Assembly (NCBI GenBank): GCA_947489705.1
Contig: CANLEQ010000009.1
Coordinates: 62,001-126,000 of the forward strand
Source of the DNA: an uncultured Paracoccaceae bacterium
GTDB lineage: Bacteria > Pseudomonadota > Alphaproteobacteria > Rhodobacterales > Rhodobacteraceae
Reading direction: 5' to 3'
DNA length: 64,000 nucleotides
Each line of letters begins with the position of its first letter. The stretch's first letter is position 1. The notes beneath the pieces were generated by a model that had not been told where the DNA came from, made no database searches, and saw only the letters and a list, made by a program, of their open reading frames with translations. Both the position numbers and the translations under genes were made by a program. Below are positions 45,156 to 55,384 of this stretch, piece by piece.

Positions 45156-46091
45156 TCAGCGCAGCAGCGTCTTTTCGAGCATCATGTGGATGCCCTTGCA
45201 GCCGTTCACCGTCTGCGTGACCCTCAGATCGCCGGCGAGAGAGCAGAGCATGTAGGCATCGGCCCAGGAGAGCCCCGCCTTCGCCTCGATCAGGGCGATC
45301 ATGTCCCGCAGTGCCATTTCGGCGCATGTGTCGAGATCGGGATCCATCCCCATCGTGATCCAGTGGGTGGGCGTCTCGGCTTGCGGGAAGGCGAGGCTCA
45401 TGTCGTCGCGCACCGTCAGGCGGAAGGTGCCCGTAAGGGCCGTCTCGATGGCGGTGACGCAGACCTCGCCGTCGCCCTGCGCGCCGTGCCCGTCGCCGCA
45501 GGAAAAGAGCCCGCCCTCTTCCCAGACGGGAAGATAGAGGGTGGATCCCGCCACCAGCTCCTTGTTGTCGATGTTGCCGCCGTGGCGGCGTGGCTGGATC
45601 GACGGGATCAGCCCCCAGGCGGCAGGCGGCGCCACGCCCATGACCCCGAAGAACGGCCGCAGCGGCAGATCGAGGCCCCAGGGCATGCGTCCCGTCATCG
45701 CCGCCCGGTCGAGCGGGATCGTGACCATGCGCGCCTCGGGCACGTCATAAGGCAGGGTGCCGGCGAGCGGCCGCATGGAATTGTAGCCCCAGTCCTGGCG
45801 CAGGCGCACATCCTCGATGACGACCTCCAGAACGGTGCCGGGGCGGGCGCCCTCGACCGCGACGGGTCCGGTCAGGATGTGGCCGTAGACCGGGCGTTCC
45901 GAGCGCGCGTGAATGTCGTGGAGTTCCGGCGGGACGTGGAAGCCCTCGCCCGGCAGGGCCTCGGGGGGCCCCGATACGCTGTCGATCGTGACCCGGTCGC
46001 CGCTGGCCACGGTCAGGACGGGCGCGCGCGCGGCGTCGAAATAGCCCCAGGCGCAGGTCTCGACCGAGGCGGGCAGGTGATGATCCGTCAT
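45156..46091 (-). CDS. fmdA: Acetamidase/formamidase (FmdA/AmdA)
   Basis: The 311-residue protein matches the FmdA_AmdA family: DIHARSERPVYGHILTGPVAVEGA, the core GGNIDNKELVAGSTLYLPVWEEGGLFSCGDGHGAQGDGE and a C-terminal YMLCSLAGDLRVTQTVNGCKGIH. It hydrolyses formamide, acetamide or similar small amides to ammonia and the acid. A ribosome site is weak before ATG 46091. It stands alone between the dpp and carnitine operons, with about 240 bases upstream. The specific amide is unknown, but nitrogen scavenging fits the neighbourhood. Confidence 0.88.
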   Translation of the reverse strand: MTDHHLPASVETCAWGYFDAARAPVLTVASGDRVTIDSVSGPPEALPGEGFHVPPELHDIHARSERPVYGHILTGPVAVEGARPGTVLEVVIEDVRLRQDWGYNSMRPLAGTLPYDVPEARMVTIPLDRAAMTGRMPWGLDLPLRPFFGVMGVAPPAAWGLIPSIQPRRHGGNIDNKELVAGSTLYLPVWEEGGLFSCGDGHGAQGDGEVCVTAIETALTGTFRLTVRDDMSLAFPQAETPTHWITMGMDPDLDTCAEMALRDMIALIEAKAGLSWADAYMLCSLAGDLRVTQTVNGCKGIHMMLEKTLLR

Positions 46092-46331
46092 CTTGTTCCT
46101 TTCGTCGCGGCGGCAGGCCGCGGAGGCGCGGGCCATCCTGCGTCCTGCCGACCGCATTTCTCAGCCATCACGAATGGCACCGCGATACGATACCGGCTGG
46201 AGGGATCTTGCAATGCTGTGGATGCGAGGGCGCGACGCGCCGCGTTCGGGATGCACGAACCCGGCCTGCGCGGATCGCGCGGTGCGGGGCACGGCGGGGA
46301 TGGATGGCCGGCCCCTCGGGGCCGGCACCCG

Positions 46332-46365
46332 AAAGGCGGCGGGATCCGGGGATCGCGCCGCCTTT
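46332..46365. terminator. Terminator at the end of the carnitine operon
   Basis: AAAGGCGGC at 46332-46340 pairs with GCCGCCTTT at 46357-46365; the loop carries a further GATC/GATC pairing. It lies 21 bases past the caiX stop and has A/T runs on both sides, so it can end transcription in either direction. Confidence 0.7.
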
Positions 46366-46386
46366 CTCTTCATCCGGCGAAGGCGC

Positions 46387-47325
46387 TCAGAGCCCGAGGC
46401 TCTCGCGCACCACCGGCAGGGCGGGCTCGCCGTCGATCGTGGTGACGCCGTCGAGCCACGTGTCGAGGAGGTCCGGCCGATCCTGCAGAACCTCTTCGGC
46501 GGCGTCTTCGGGCGCGGTGCCGTCATTGAGGATCAGGGCCATCATCGCGTTTTCGAGCTCTACCGAGAACACCATGTTCTCGAGCAGGGCGGCCACGTTC
46601 GGGCACTCCTCGGCGTAGCCCGGTCGCGTGACCGTGCGGACCTCGGCCGAGCCCATGTCCGGGCCGAAATATTCGTCGCCGCCGGTCAGATAGGTCAGGT
46701 CGTATTCGGTGTTCATCGGGTGCGGCTCCCAGGCGGGGAAGACGACCCAGTCGTCGGAGCGTCCGGCGCGCGCGACCTGCGCCAGCATGCCCTGCTCGCT
46801 CGATTCCTGCAGCGACCAGTCGCCGAGACCGAACGCGTCGTCCTCGATCATCCGCATCATGTTCTCGTTGACCGAGGCGCCCGATTCGATGCCGTAGATG
46901 GTCTTGTCGAACTTCTCGGCGTTCTCCGCGAGATCGTCGAACGAGGTCACGCCCGCCTCGGCCACGTAGCTCGGCACGGCGAGGGTGAAGCGGTTGCCCG
47001 AGAGGTTGGTCTGCAGGACCGTGATCTCGCCCGCCTCGACCATCGGCTGCGCGAGTTCGGTCTGGGCCGGCATCCAGTTGCCGAGGAACACGTCGAGCTG
47101 ATCGTCGGCGAGCGCGCGGAACGTGATCGGCACCGACAGGGTCTCGATCTCGGCCTCGTAGCCCATCGGTTCCAGCATCTTCTGCAGCAGGGCATTCGTC
47201 GAGGCGATGTCGGTCCAGCCGGGGTTGGAATAGCGCACCGTCTGGCAGCTTTCGGCATCCTGGGCGATGGCCGCCCCGCTGCCGATCAGGGCGATCGCGG
47301 TGGCGGTGGTCATGAGCTTGGTCAT
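46387..47325 (-). CDS. caiX: Carnitine/quaternary-amine ABC transporter substrate-binding protein
   Basis: The 312-residue protein has a Sec signal (MTKLMTTATAIALIGSGAAIA) and the OpuAC/ProX-like fold, with NPGWTDIASTNALLQKMLEPMGYEAEI, LDVFLGNWMPAQTE and the aromatic FPAWEPHPMN that forms the cage for a trimethylammonium group. In Pseudomonas-type clusters the carnitine-specific binder CaiX is encoded with cdh genes, as here, so carnitine is the likely ligand. No permease or ATPase gene is adjacent; it may share a general choline/betaine/carnitine transporter. It follows the fused dehydrogenase by 38 bases. Confidence 0.85.
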   Translation of the reverse strand: MTKLMTTATAIALIGSGAAIAQDAESCQTVRYSNPGWTDIASTNALLQKMLEPMGYEAEIETLSVPITFRALADDQLDVFLGNWMPAQTELAQPMVEAGEITVLQTNLSGNRFTLAVPSYVAEAGVTSFDDLAENAEKFDKTIYGIESGASVNENMMRMIEDDAFGLGDWSLQESSEQGMLAQVARAGRSDDWVVFPAWEPHPMNTEYDLTYLTGGDEYFGPDMGSAEVRTVTRPGYAEECPNVAALLENMVFSVELENAMMALILNDGTAPEDAAEEVLQDRPDLLDTWLDGVTTIDGEPALPVVRESLGL

Positions 47326-47363
47326 TGAAGTCCTCTTTCGAAATGTCCGGTTCGGGGGTGAAG

Positions 47364-48851
47364 TCAGGGCGTACCGGCCGCGCGGATGGCGCGGCCCGGC
47401 GTGATGTCGTCGGGTTGCGGAGGCTGGCTGCGCACCAGCGCCGCGATCCTGTCCAGAACCTCGGCAGGTGCGGGAGCGACGCGGCCGGCGGTCCGGTTGA
47501 CATGAAGGCACATATGCTCGGCCGTGGCCAGCACGTCGCCGTCCACGCCCCGGCGCAGCCTGTGGAAGAGGTGCAGCCGCTTTTCGTCGTGCGACACGAT
47601 GCGCGCCTCGACCGTCAGATCGTCGCCGAGCCGCGCCTCGCCCAGGTGCCGCAGATGCGATTCGGCCGTGTAGTAGCTTGCGCCGCCCTCGACATAGGCG
47701 AGGTCCACGCCGATCCGGCGCAGCACGGCGTCGGTCGCGTCGCCGAAGACCTGGAGATAGCGATGCTCGGTCATGTGGCCGTTGTAATCGACCCAGGCGG
47801 GGGCGACCCGCGCCGAATGGCGTACCGGACCGTCCTCGGAGGGCGCGGGTGCCGCGGCGCGCAACCGTGCCTCGAACTCGGCGAGCAACCGCCCGGCGCC
47901 CCAGCCGCGGCCGCCATCGCCGTCGCGTAGGGCCTGGAGGATGCCGACGAGGTTCTCGTCGCGCACCCGCTCGAGCCCGCGGACCGAGAGGCCTTCGTTC
48001 TGCGCATCCGACTGCGCCACGATCTTGTCGATGAGCGCGTCGTCGAGATCGACCGTGTCCATCAGTTTCGTCCACGGCCATTTCAGGGCGGGGCCGAACT
48101 GTCCCAGGAAGTGACGCATCCCCGCTTCGCCGCCGGCGATCCGGTAGGTCTGGAAGAGGCCCATCTGCGCCCATCGCAGGCCGAACGAATAACGGATCAC
48201 GTCGTCGAGCGTCTCGACGTCGCAGATATCGTCGTGGACGAGCCAGAGCGCCTCGCGCCAGAGCGCCTCGAGCAGGCGGTCGCCCACGAAGGCGTCGATC
48301 TCCTTGCGGATCGCCACGCCCTTGAGGCCCAGCGGCGCGAGGAGCGCGATCGCCTCTTGGACGGTGGCAGGATCGGTGTGCTTGCCGCCGACGATCTCGA
48401 CCAGCGGCAGCAGATAGACGGGGTTGTAGGGATGGGCCACGACCAGCCGTTCGGGACGGGTCATCCCGTCCTGAAGGTCGGTCGGCAGCAGGCCGGAGGT
48501 CGAGGAGCCGATCACCGCGTCGGCGGGCGCGGCGCGGTCGATCTCGGCCAGCACGGCGCGCTTGAGGTCGAGTCGTTCGGGCACGCTTTCCTGCACCCAT
48601 TGCGCCCCTGCGACCGCACCCGCCACGTCGTCGTGAAAGCTGAGCCGTCCCTCGGGCGGCAACGGTGCGTCGGTAAGGCGGGCATAGGCGGCGCGGGCGT
48701 TCTCCAGCACCTCGGTGACGATCCGTCGCGCCTCGGGATGCGGGTCGTGCACGGCCACGTCGACACCGGCCAGAAGGAACCGGGCGACCCAGCCTCCGCC
48801 GATGACGCCGCCGCCGATGCAGGCGGCCCGCCGGAGCGTCGGCGCGCTCAC
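47364..48851 (-). CDS. cdhA: Fused L-carnitine dehydrogenase and betainyl-CoA thioesterase
   Basis: The 495-residue protein has an N-terminal 3-hydroxyacyl-CoA-dehydrogenase fold (residues 1 to about 310). It carries the NAD motif [23 protein letters not shown] and [18 protein letters not shown] with the catalytic His, plus the [14 protein letters not shown] core of carnitine 3-dehydrogenases. After a linker comes a 4HBT hotdog domain (about 345-480: [24 protein letters not shown]). The first part oxidises carnitine to dehydrocarnitine; the second would hydrolyse betainyl-CoA to glycine betaine (CdhB role). GTG 48851 overlaps the cdhC stop (GTGA). Such fusions are known in alphaproteobacteria. 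Confidence 0.88.
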   Translation of the reverse strand: MSAPTLRRAACIGGGVIGGGWVARFLLAGVDVAVHDPHPEARRIVTEVLENARAAYARLTDAPLPPEGRLSFHDDVAGAVAGAQWVQESVPERLDLKRAVLAEIDRAAPADAVIGSSTSGLLPTDLQDGMTRPERLVVAHPYNPVYLLPLVEIVGGKHTDPATVQEAIALLAPLGLKGVAIRKEIDAFVGDRLLEALWREALWLVHDDICDVETLDDVIRYSFGLRWAQMGLFQTYRIAGGEAGMRHFLGQFGPALKWPWTKLMDTVDLDDALIDKIVAQSDAQNEGLSVRGLERVRDENLVGILQALRDGDGGRGWGAGRLLAEFEARLRAAAPAPSEDGPVRHSARVAPAWVDYNGHMTEHRYLQVFGDATDAVLRRIGVDLAYVEGGASYYTAESHLRHLGEARLGDDLTVEARIVSHDEKRLHLFHRLRRGVDGDVLATAEHMCLHVNRTAGRVAPAPAEVLDRIAALVRSQPPQPDDITPGRAIRAAGTP

Positions 48852-49753
48852 CACCGGCGCTCCAGCCCGAGGCGCTCGCGCACCTCCGAGGGGCCCATGA
48901 TGCGCGATCCCATGTTCCGGGCAATTTCCGCGGCGCGTTCGACCAGCTGGCCGTTGGTCGCCAGCACCCCGCGTTCGAGCATCAGGTTGTCCTCGAGCCC
49001 CACGCGGATATGCCCGCCGGCCAGCACCGCCAGCGCGGCATAGGGCAACTGGTCGCGTCCGATCGAAAAGGCCGAGAAGGTCCATTCGGACGGAAGGTTG
49101 GCGACCATCGCCTGCAACGTGGAAAGGTCGTTGGGCGCGCCCCAGGGGATGCCCATGCAGAGTTGCACCATGACCGGATCGTCGATCAGCCCCTGCTCCT
49201 TGAGCCATTTTGCGAGGACCAGGTGACCGGTGTCGAAGATCTCGATCTCGGGCCGCACGCCCAGATCGCGGATCCGCGCCGCCATCGCCCGAAGCATGGC
49301 GGGCGTGTTGGTCATCACGTAATCGCCCTCGCCGAAATTCATCGTCCCGCAATCGAGGGTGCAGATCTCGGGCCGGAGCTCGGCCACATGGGCGAGCCGC
49401 TCCTCGGCGCTGGCCATGTCGCTCTGGGCAGCAACGGGCGGCAAAGGGGCGTCGGGCGGGCCCAGCACCAGATCGCCGCCGGCGCCGGCCGTGAGGTTCA
49501 GGATCACGTCGACATCCGAGGCCGCGATGCGCTCGACGACCTCGCGGTAAAGCGCCGGATCACGCGCCGGCGCGCCGGTCTCGGGGTCGCGGACGTGGAT
49601 ATGGGCGATGGCCGCCCCGGCCCGGGCGGCCTCGATCGCGGCGTCGGCGATCTCGGCCGGCGTCACCGGCACCTTGTCCGAACGTCCGGTGGTGTCGCCC
49701 GCACCGGTCACGGCACAGGTGATGAAGACGTCGCGCGTTGGTCTCAGCGGCAT
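48848..49753 (-). CDS. cdhC: BKACE enzyme, dehydrocarnitine cleavage (CdhC)
   Basis: The 301-residue TIM-barrel protein belongs to the beta-keto acid cleavage family. It has the zinc ligands His-x-His in AIAHIHVRD near residue 49 and Glu in [12 protein letters not shown], and [10 protein letters not shown] in the middle. With acetyl-CoA it converts dehydrocarnitine to acetoacetate and betainyl-CoA, which the fused thioesterase then splits. The context (dehydrogenase, thioesterase, carnitine binder) makes the specificity convincing. AGGG precedes the ATG, and an unusual tandem 9-base repeat lies just upstream. Confidence 0.88.
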   Translation of the reverse strand: MPLRPTRDVFITCAVTGAGDTTGRSDKVPVTPAEIADAAIEAARAGAAIAHIHVRDPETGAPARDPALYREVVERIAASDVDVILNLTAGAGGDLVLGPPDAPLPPVAAQSDMASAEERLAHVAELRPEICTLDCGTMNFGEGDYVMTNTPAMLRAMAARIRDLGVRPEIEIFDTGHLVLAKWLKEQGLIDDPVMVQLCMGIPWGAPNDLSTLQAMVANLPSEWTFSAFSIGRDQLPYAALAVLAGGHIRVGLEDNLMLERGVLATNGQLVERAAEIARNMGSRIMGPSEVRERLGLERRW

Positions 49754-49761
49754 GCAATCCC

Positions 49762-49779
49762 TCGATATTGTCGATATTG
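49762..49779. repeat. Tandem 9-bp repeat in the cdhC promoter region
   Basis: TCGATATTG is present twice in direct tandem, about 10-25 bases before the cdhC start. It is AT-richer than its surroundings and could be a regulator half-site pair, but it overlaps the likely ribosome-site region so it may also act at the RNA level. Confidence 0.35.
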
Positions 49780-49844
49780 ATGTGCCGGACCCGCGCCGAA
49801 CGCGATCCCGGTATGAGTGGGGCTTGAGGCCCGTGGGGGTCCGG

Positions 49845-51005
49845 TCACCGGTGGACGACGACCTTCTGGCGGTCCTCCGGCGCGTCGATCGGGATGTGGT
49901 TTTCCTCGAGCACCAGGATGTTCTCGGCGCCGATCACGTCGCTCTTGGTCTTGTACCCGATGACGTCCTCGACGGGCATGTCGACATGCCGGGCCAGCAG
50001 CATCGTCTCGTCCGACGAGAAGTTGCTGAGGCCGCGGGCGACCTCGGTCCCGGTTTCGTCATAGACGTGCAGCACGTCGCCCTTGACGAAATCCCCCTGG
50101 ATCGAGAGCACGTTCTCCCGGCTGATGCCGTGATCGCCGCCTCTCACGGCCGCGGCGACGTCGTTGGAGACGACGAGCGTGCCCGCGACCTGAAGCCGGT
50201 TGCTGAGCCAGATCTTGAGCGGCGACGCCGTCTCGCCGGTGACGAGACAGCGGGTATAGCGACGCTCGCGGTTCAGCAGCGACGAGATGGGGCGTTCGAT
50301 GATGCCGTCGGCGATGATCGTCTCGACCCCGGCATTCTGCGCCATGTTCGCGGCCTGCATCTTGGTCAGCATGCCGCCGCTTCCGAGCGCGCTGATCCCG
50401 GTGGTCGATTCCAGATGCGCGCTGACATCCTCGACCTCTGCGATGAACTTGGCATCGGGATCGGACGGGTCGCGGTCGAAAAGGCCCTCGACGCTCGTCA
50501 GGATCACGAGCATGTCGGCCTCCACCATCTGGGCGACCTTGGCCGACAGGCGGTCGTTGTCGCCGACGCGAAGGTCGCGCGTCGCGACGGAATCGTTCTC
50601 GTTGATGATCGGCATGATGTCGTTCTCGAAGAGACGCATCATCGTGTTCTTGATGTTCAGGAAACGACGCCGTTCCTCCATGTCCTCGGCGGTCACGAGC
50701 ATCTGGGCGACGTCCATGTTGTGCTCGGACGCAATCTGCCGGTAGGCGTTCATCAGGAGCGGCTGGCCGCAGGCAGCGGCCGCCTGCTTGTCGAGCAGGC
50801 CGGCATCCTCGGGCCGCTTGCCGATCATGTTGAGCCCCAGTGCCACGGAGCCCGACGAGGTGAGAACGATGTCGTGGCCCTCGCGCTGCAGCTGCGCGAG
50901 GTCGCTGATCAGGCCGTTCATGAAGGCATAGCGCAGCGTCAGCTTCTCGCTGTTGGCAAGCAGGCTCGATCCGATCTTGACGACGATCTTCTTCTTCCTC
51001 GGCAT
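49845..51005 (-). CDS. proB: Glutamate 5-kinase ProB
   Basis: The 386-residue protein has an amino-acid-kinase domain ([63 protein letters not shown]) and a C-terminal PUA domain (about 285 on, with [20 protein letters not shown]). It phosphorylates glutamate in the first step of proline synthesis. ATG 51005 has GGAG upstream. The C-terminal tail [15 protein letters not shown] is about 20 residues longer than the family's usual length. It is divergent from proC-proA, and the same-strand carnitine operon follows 91 bases later. Confidence 0.9.
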   Translation of the reverse strand: MPRKKKIVVKIGSSLLANSEKLTLRYAFMNGLISDLAQLQREGHDIVLTSSGSVALGLNMIGKRPEDAGLLDKQAAAACGQPLLMNAYRQIASEHNMDVAQMLVTAEDMEERRRFLNIKNTMMRLFENDIMPIINENDSVATRDLRVGDNDRLSAKVAQMVEADMLVILTSVEGLFDRDPSDPDAKFIAEVEDVSAHLESTTGISALGSGGMLTKMQAANMAQNAGVETIIADGIIERPISSLLNRERRYTRCLVTGETASPLKIWLSNRLQVAGTLVVSNDVAAAVRGGDHGISRENVLSIQGDFVKGDVLHVYDETGTEVARGLSNFSSDETMLLARHVDMPVEDVIGYKTKSDVIGAENILVLEENHIPIDAPEDRQKVVVHR

Positions 51006-51262
51006 TTCATTCTCCGCTAGAGGTCTGGTCTTGCTGCGAAAAACGAAAGCGGTTTGCGTCGTCCCGGGCAGCGTTGTAGCGTTCGGTGGTAAGAGATTTT
51101 CGGGTCTATACCACGTACCGGACCTGCGAATGCAAACAGATCGCTGCCGTCGCGGATGCGCCACGGGGTGGTGGCGGCGCCAAGAAACCGGCCGCCTTCG
51201 CGAACCCGATGCCGCGCTGCGGAAAAGGGGCGGGGCGGGCGGACCAATGCTGGGGAAACGAC

Positions 51263-52042
51263 ATGAACGTGCTTCTTATCGGATGCGGCAAGATGGGCGG
51301 CGCGATGCTGCGCCGCTGGGTGCGCCACGACGATGTCCGGTTCACCGTCGCCGATCCGGCGGCGCATGATCTGCCGCAGGGCGTGACGCATGTGTCGGAT
51401 GCTTCCGAGCTGTCCGCCCGCGCCTTCGACGTGGTGATCATCGCGATCAAGCCGCAGATGATCGCCGAGGTCCTGCCGGACTACGTCCACGCGCTGGCCG
51501 AGGGCGGCTGCTACGTCTCGATCGCCGCGGGGGCGAGCCTCGCGACGATCGGCGCCGTCGTCGGCGACGAGGCGATCGTGCGCGTGATGCCGAACATGGG
51601 CGCGCTGGTGGGAATGGGCGTCTCGGGCCTCTATGCGAACGATCGCTGCACGCCCGAGCAGAGTGCCGCGGTCACCGATCTGATCGCGCAGACGGGCAGC
51701 TGCATTCCGCTCGGCAGCGAGGACGAGATCGACCGCCTGACCGCCGTGAGCGGCAGCGGGCCCGGCTATGTCTTCGAGATCATGCGCGCCTATGTGGCCG
51801 CGGCCGAGGCACTCGGCTTCGACCACGAGACCGCGCGGACGCTGGTCTTCGGCACCATTGCCGGCACCGCCGAGGCCGCGCGCCAGTCGGACCAGACGCT
51901 GGAGGACCTGCGCAAATCCGTCACCAGCAAGAACGGCACGACCGAAGCCGGCCTCGCGCAGCTGATGCGCGACGGAGAGCTTGAGGCGTTGCTGAACGAC
52001 ACGGTGCAGGCCGCCTATGCGCGCGCCGTCGCCCTGAGATGA
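51263..52042 (+). CDS. proC: Pyrroline-5-carboxylate reductase ProC
   Basis: The 259-residue protein has an N-terminal Rossmann fold ([19 protein letters not shown]) and the ProC C-terminal dimer domain with [41 protein letters not shown] and the signature [13 protein letters not shown]. It makes proline from pyrroline-5-carboxylate with NAD(P)H. I use ATG 51263 rather than an upstream frame to 51086 because the nucleotide-binding motif begins directly there. The stop overlaps a possible proA ATG at 52039. Confidence 0.91.
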   Translation: MNVLLIGCGKMGGAMLRRWVRHDDVRFTVADPAAHDLPQGVTHVSDASELSARAFDVVIIAIKPQMIAEVLPDYVHALAEGGCYVSIAAGASLATIGAVVGDEAIVRVMPNMGALVGMGVSGLYANDRCTPEQSAAVTDLIAQTGSCIPLGSEDEIDRLTAVSGSGPGYVFEIMRAYVAAAEALGFDHETARTLVFGTIAGTAEAARQSDQTLEDLRKSVTSKNGTTEAGLAQLMRDGELEALLNDTVQAAYARAVALR

Positions 52043-52080
52043 ACCCTGGCGGTTCTTTCGCAGAGATCGAGGACACGAAC

Positions 52081-53361
52081 ATGAACGAGATGAGCACGAA
52101 TGGCGTCCGCCGGGATGTCGAAGCGGTCGTATCCGACCTCGGGCACCGCGCCAGGGATGCCGCGCGCGCATTGTCCACGGCCCCGGCCGAGCAGCGCAAC
52201 CTCGCCCTTGCCGAGGCGGCGAACGCATTGCGCCGGCGCGCGGCCGAGGTGATCGCCGCCAATGCGCGGGATCTCGAGGCCGTCGAAGGGAGCGGCAAGG
52301 ACGCGGCCTTCATCGACCGGCTGACCCTGACCGAGGACCGCGTGGCCGCGATGGCCGATGCGCTCGACGCGATCGCGGCGCAGGACGATCCGCTCGGCCG
52401 CACCCTCGCCACGTTCGAGCGGCCCAACGGCCTGAAGATCGACCGCGTCAGCGTGCCCATCGGCGTCATCGCGATGATCTACGAATCGCGCCCGAATGTC
52501 GGGTCCGACGCCGGCGCGCTGTGCATCAAGTCCGGCAATGCCGTGATCCTGCGCGGAGGCTCGGAAAGCCTGCATTCCTCGCGGGTCATCGTCGAATGCC
52601 TGACCGAAGGCCTGAAAGCCGCCGATCTTCCGCAGGATGCGGTGCAACTTGTCGACACGCGCGAGCGCGAAGCGGTGAAGCTCTTGCTGCACAGTATCGA
52701 CAATGTCGATCTGGTCATCCCGCGCGGCGGGCGGGGGCTGGTTTCGCTGGTGCAGCGCGAGGCGCGGGTGCCGACGCTGCTGCATCTCGAGGGCAACAAC
52801 CACACCTATCTCCACGAGAGCGCCGATCTCGACAAGGCGGTCGGCATCGTGCGCAACGCCAAGATGCGCCGGACCGGCATCTGCGGCGCGACGGAATGCG
52901 TGGTGGTCGATGCCGCGATCGCCGAACGGGTGCTGCCGCTTCTGGCCAAGGCCCTGCACGATTGCGAGCTGCGCGGCGACGAGGCCACCCGCCGCATCCT
53001 CCCCGATGCGGCCCCGGCATCGGATGCCGACTGGGACACCGAATATCTCAGCAACATCATGTCGATCAGGATCGTCGAGGGTTTGCAGGAGGGTATCGCA
53101 TTCGTGCAGGCCCATTCGTCGGGTCACACCGATGCGATCATCGCAGAGGATGCCGTCGCCGCGAAACGCTTCATGGCGGCCGTGGATTCGGCCGTGGTGA
53201 TGCACAACGCCTCCACCCAGTTCTCGGATGGCGGAGAGTTCGGCATGGGCGCCGAGATCGGGATCGCGACCGGCAAGATGCACGCCCGGGGCCCCGTCGG
53301 CGCGGAGCAGCTGACGAGCTTCAAGTACCTCGTCTACGGCAACGGCCAGCAGCGGCCCTGA
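52081..53361 (+). CDS. proA: Glutamate-5-semialdehyde dehydrogenase ProA
   Basis: The enzyme (about 426 residues from ATG 52081) reduces gamma-glutamyl phosphate to glutamate semialdehyde. It has the ALDH fold, with [55 protein letters not shown], the catalytic Cys in [13 protein letters not shown] and the family end [23 protein letters not shown] ribosome site precedes 52081; an ATG at 52039 overlapping the proC stop (ATGA) is an alternative that adds 14 residues. With proB and proC the whole glutamate-to-proline route is encoded here. Confidence 0.91.
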   Translation: MNEMSTNGVRRDVEAVVSDLGHRARDAARALSTAPAEQRNLALAEAANALRRRAAEVIAANARDLEAVEGSGKDAAFIDRLTLTEDRVAAMADALDAIAAQDDPLGRTLATFERPNGLKIDRVSVPIGVIAMIYESRPNVGSDAGALCIKSGNAVILRGGSESLHSSRVIVECLTEGLKAADLPQDAVQLVDTREREAVKLLLHSIDNVDLVIPRGGRGLVSLVQREARVPTLLHLEGNNHTYLHESADLDKAVGIVRNAKMRRTGICGATECVVVDAAIAERVLPLLAKALHDCELRGDEATRRILPDAAPASDADWDTEYLSNIMSIRIVEGLQEGIAFVQAHSSGHTDAIIAEDAVAAKRFMAAVDSAVVMHNASTQFSDGGEFGMGAEIGIATGKMHARGPVGAEQLTSFKYLVYGNGQQRP

Positions 53362-53367
53362 GCCCTT

Positions 53368-53398
53368 CGGTACCGGGCCAGGTCGGGGCCCGGTACCG
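53368..53398. terminator. Bidirectional hairpin between proA and the SDR gene
   Basis: CGGTACCGGGCC at 53368-53379 pairs perfectly with GGCCCGGTACCG at 53387-53398 around a 7-base loop, between convergent genes. No T-run is seen, so it may be a weak terminator. Confidence 0.6.
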
Positions 53399-53407
53399 AC
53401 GCGCGCC

Positions 53408-54187
53408 CTACGGCATCAACTGGCCGCCGTTCACCTCGATCACCTGGCCGATCACGTAGCCGGCGAGCCGGTCCGAGGCGAGGAACAGGTACGCGCCCAC
53501 GCAATCCTCCGCGACGCCCAGCCGTCCCTGCGGTACGGTGGCGAGCATCGCGTCCATCTGCTCCTGGGTCGAATGCCGCTCGTGGAACGGCGTGGTGATG
53601 ACGCCGGGGGCCACGGCGTTGACCCTGATGCCGAAGCCGATCCATTCCTTGGCCATGCCGCGGGTGATGTTCGACACGAAGGATTTCGACGAGCCGTAGA
53701 GCCCCGCGCCGCCGCCGGCACCGTTGCGTGCCGCGATGGAGGTCGTGTTGATGATGAAGCCGCCGTTCTTCTTCAGATGAGGCAGGGCGACCCGCGACGC
53801 GGTCACGACCGAGCGCGCGTTGAGATCCATCACCTTGTCGTAATCCGTGTCGCTGGCCTCGGCATAGGGCACGCGTTTGACCATCCCGCCCGCGTTGTTG
53901 ACCAGGCCGTCGAGCCCGCCGAGCTTTTCCGCGGCCTCCTCGACCATCCGCTCGACCTCCGCCGAGGAAGAGACGTCGGCCTGGATCGCCACGGCGGTGC
54001 CGCCGGCCTGCTCGATCTCGCGCACCAGCGCCTCGGCGGCGTCGCCGCTCGAATTGTAGTGCACGCCGACTTTCGCGCCCTGTGCCGCGAAGGCCCGCGC
54101 CACGGCGGCCCCGATCCCGGTCGACGCCCCCGTGACGAGGATCGCCTTGCCGGAAAACTCGGGAAAGCTCAGTGGTTGATCGGACAT
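53408..54187 (-). CDS. Short-chain dehydrogenase/reductase (SDR)
   Basis: The 259-residue classical SDR has the cofactor motif TGASTGIGAAVA near residue 20, NNAGG, the catalytic YGSSK (Tyr and Lys) near residue 155, and a C-terminal GQVIEVNGGQLMP. An acidic residue after the second strand is not seen; HYNSSGDA suggests NADP(H) preference. The substrate is unknown; sugar or hydroxy-acid oxidation or reduction is typical. It is divergent from the tctCBA transporter across about 210 bases and could process its ligand. AGGAACC before ATG 54187 is a fair ribosome site. Confidence 0.87.
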   Translation of the reverse strand: MSDQPLSFPEFSGKAILVTGASTGIGAAVARAFAAQGAKVGVHYNSSGDAAEALVREIEQAGGTAVAIQADVSSSAEVERMVEEAAEKLGGLDGLVNNAGGMVKRVPYAEASDTDYDKVMDLNARSVVTASRVALPHLKKNGGFIINTTSIAARNGAGGGAGLYGSSKSFVSNITRGMAKEWIGFGIRVNAVAPGVITTPFHERHSTQEQMDAMLATVPQGRLGVAEDCVGAYLFLASDRLAGYVIGQVIEVNGGQLMP

Positions 54188-54396
54188 GATGGTTCCTCCA
54201 TTCAAGGTGAAAGCGCGCGCGGACATGCTCGCCCACGCGCGAAATTCCGGGCGAAGGTGAGACGTGACGCCGCCATCGTCAACACGCAAAGCGTCCGCGC
54301 CGGCTTTGGCGGCGGCAGATCCGGCGCCGTACCAACCCGATTGAACTGGCGGCTCGGCCATGCTCTTTACGCACCACAAACGAGGAGGAGAAAGCC

Positions 54397-55377
54397 TTGA
54401 CGATCGATCTGACGCGCCGCGCCGCGCTTGCCTGCGCCGTGGCCCTTGCCGCCCTTCCCGCCATGGCCCAGGACGACTGGCCGACCGCGCCCGTGCATGT
54501 CTTCGTCGGCTTTCCGGCCGGATCGTCACCCGACACGCTCGCGCGGATCATCACCGAACCGCTGGCGCAGCGGCTGGGCCAGCCGGTCGTGGTCGAGAAC
54601 AAGCCCGGCGCCGGCGGCGTGATCGGGGTGCAGCAGATGCTGACCACGGCGGGCGACGGGCACACGTTCGGCACCACGATCAACGGTCCCCTGACCACCG
54701 CGCAGCGGCTGATGGACAGCACCGGCTACGACGTGGAGGCCGACATCGCCCCGGTGACGCTGATCGCGACCTCGCCGCTGGTCCTGGCGGTGTCCTCGGC
54801 GTCGGAGTTCGAGGACCTTCAGGGCTTCGTCGACGCCGCCGGGGCAGAGCCCGAGGCGCTGGCCTATGGCTCGGTCGGGCAGGGCTCCGGCGCGCATCTC
54901 ACCGCCGAGCTCTTTGCCGACGAGGCGGGGGTCAGCATGCTGCACATCCCCTTCACCAGCTATGCCGAGGTCACCACCTCGATCATGGGCGGCGAGATCG
55001 ACGCGGGCTTCATGGCGCCGTCGGCCGCGCTCCCGCATGTGGAGGCGGGCAACATGCGGATGCTGGGGATCACCTCGGCCGAGACCTTCCCGCAGGCCCC
55101 CGACGTGCCGGTCATGGCCGGGCAGGCGGGCCTGCCGGATGATTTCCGCGCCGAGCTCTGGAACGCGTTCATCGCGCCCGCGGGTACCGATCCGGCCGTG
55201 ATCGAGCGTCTCAACACCGAGCTGGGCGAGATCCTCGCCGATCCGCAGGTGCAGGAAAAGCTGCTCGCCATCGGCTGGCAGGCGGCGCCGGGCACGCCCG
55301 CAGATCTCGAAGAGCGCATCGTCGCGGATACCGAGATGTGGGGCGCGGTGATCGACCGGGTCGAAGCGGGCGAGTAA
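54397..55377 (+). CDS. tctC: Tripartite tricarboxylate transporter substrate-binding protein (TctC/Bug)
   Basis: The 326-residue protein has a Sec signal (MTIDLTRRAALACAVALAALPAMAQ) and the Bug-family fold, with VHVFVGFPAGSSPDTLARII, VVVENKPGAGGVIGVQQML and MGGEIDAGFMAPSAALPHVEAG. It binds a carboxylate ligand in the periplasm for the TctAB permease. The ligand is not predictable from sequence. AGGAGG ribosome site. It leads a tctCBA operon, and no TctDE two-component pair is nearby. Confidence 0.9.
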   Translation: MTIDLTRRAALACAVALAALPAMAQDDWPTAPVHVFVGFPAGSSPDTLARIITEPLAQRLGQPVVVENKPGAGGVIGVQQMLTTAGDGHTFGTTINGPLTTAQRLMDSTGYDVEADIAPVTLIATSPLVLAVSSASEFEDLQGFVDAAGAEPEALAYGSVGQGSGAHLTAELFADEAGVSMLHIPFTSYAEVTTSIMGGEIDAGFMAPSAALPHVEAGNMRMLGITSAETFPQAPDVPVMAGQAGLPDDFRAELWNAFIAPAGTDPAVIERLNTELGEILADPQVQEKLLAIGWQAAPGTPADLEERIVADTEMWGAVIDRVEAGE

Positions 55378-55384
55378 CGCCGCG

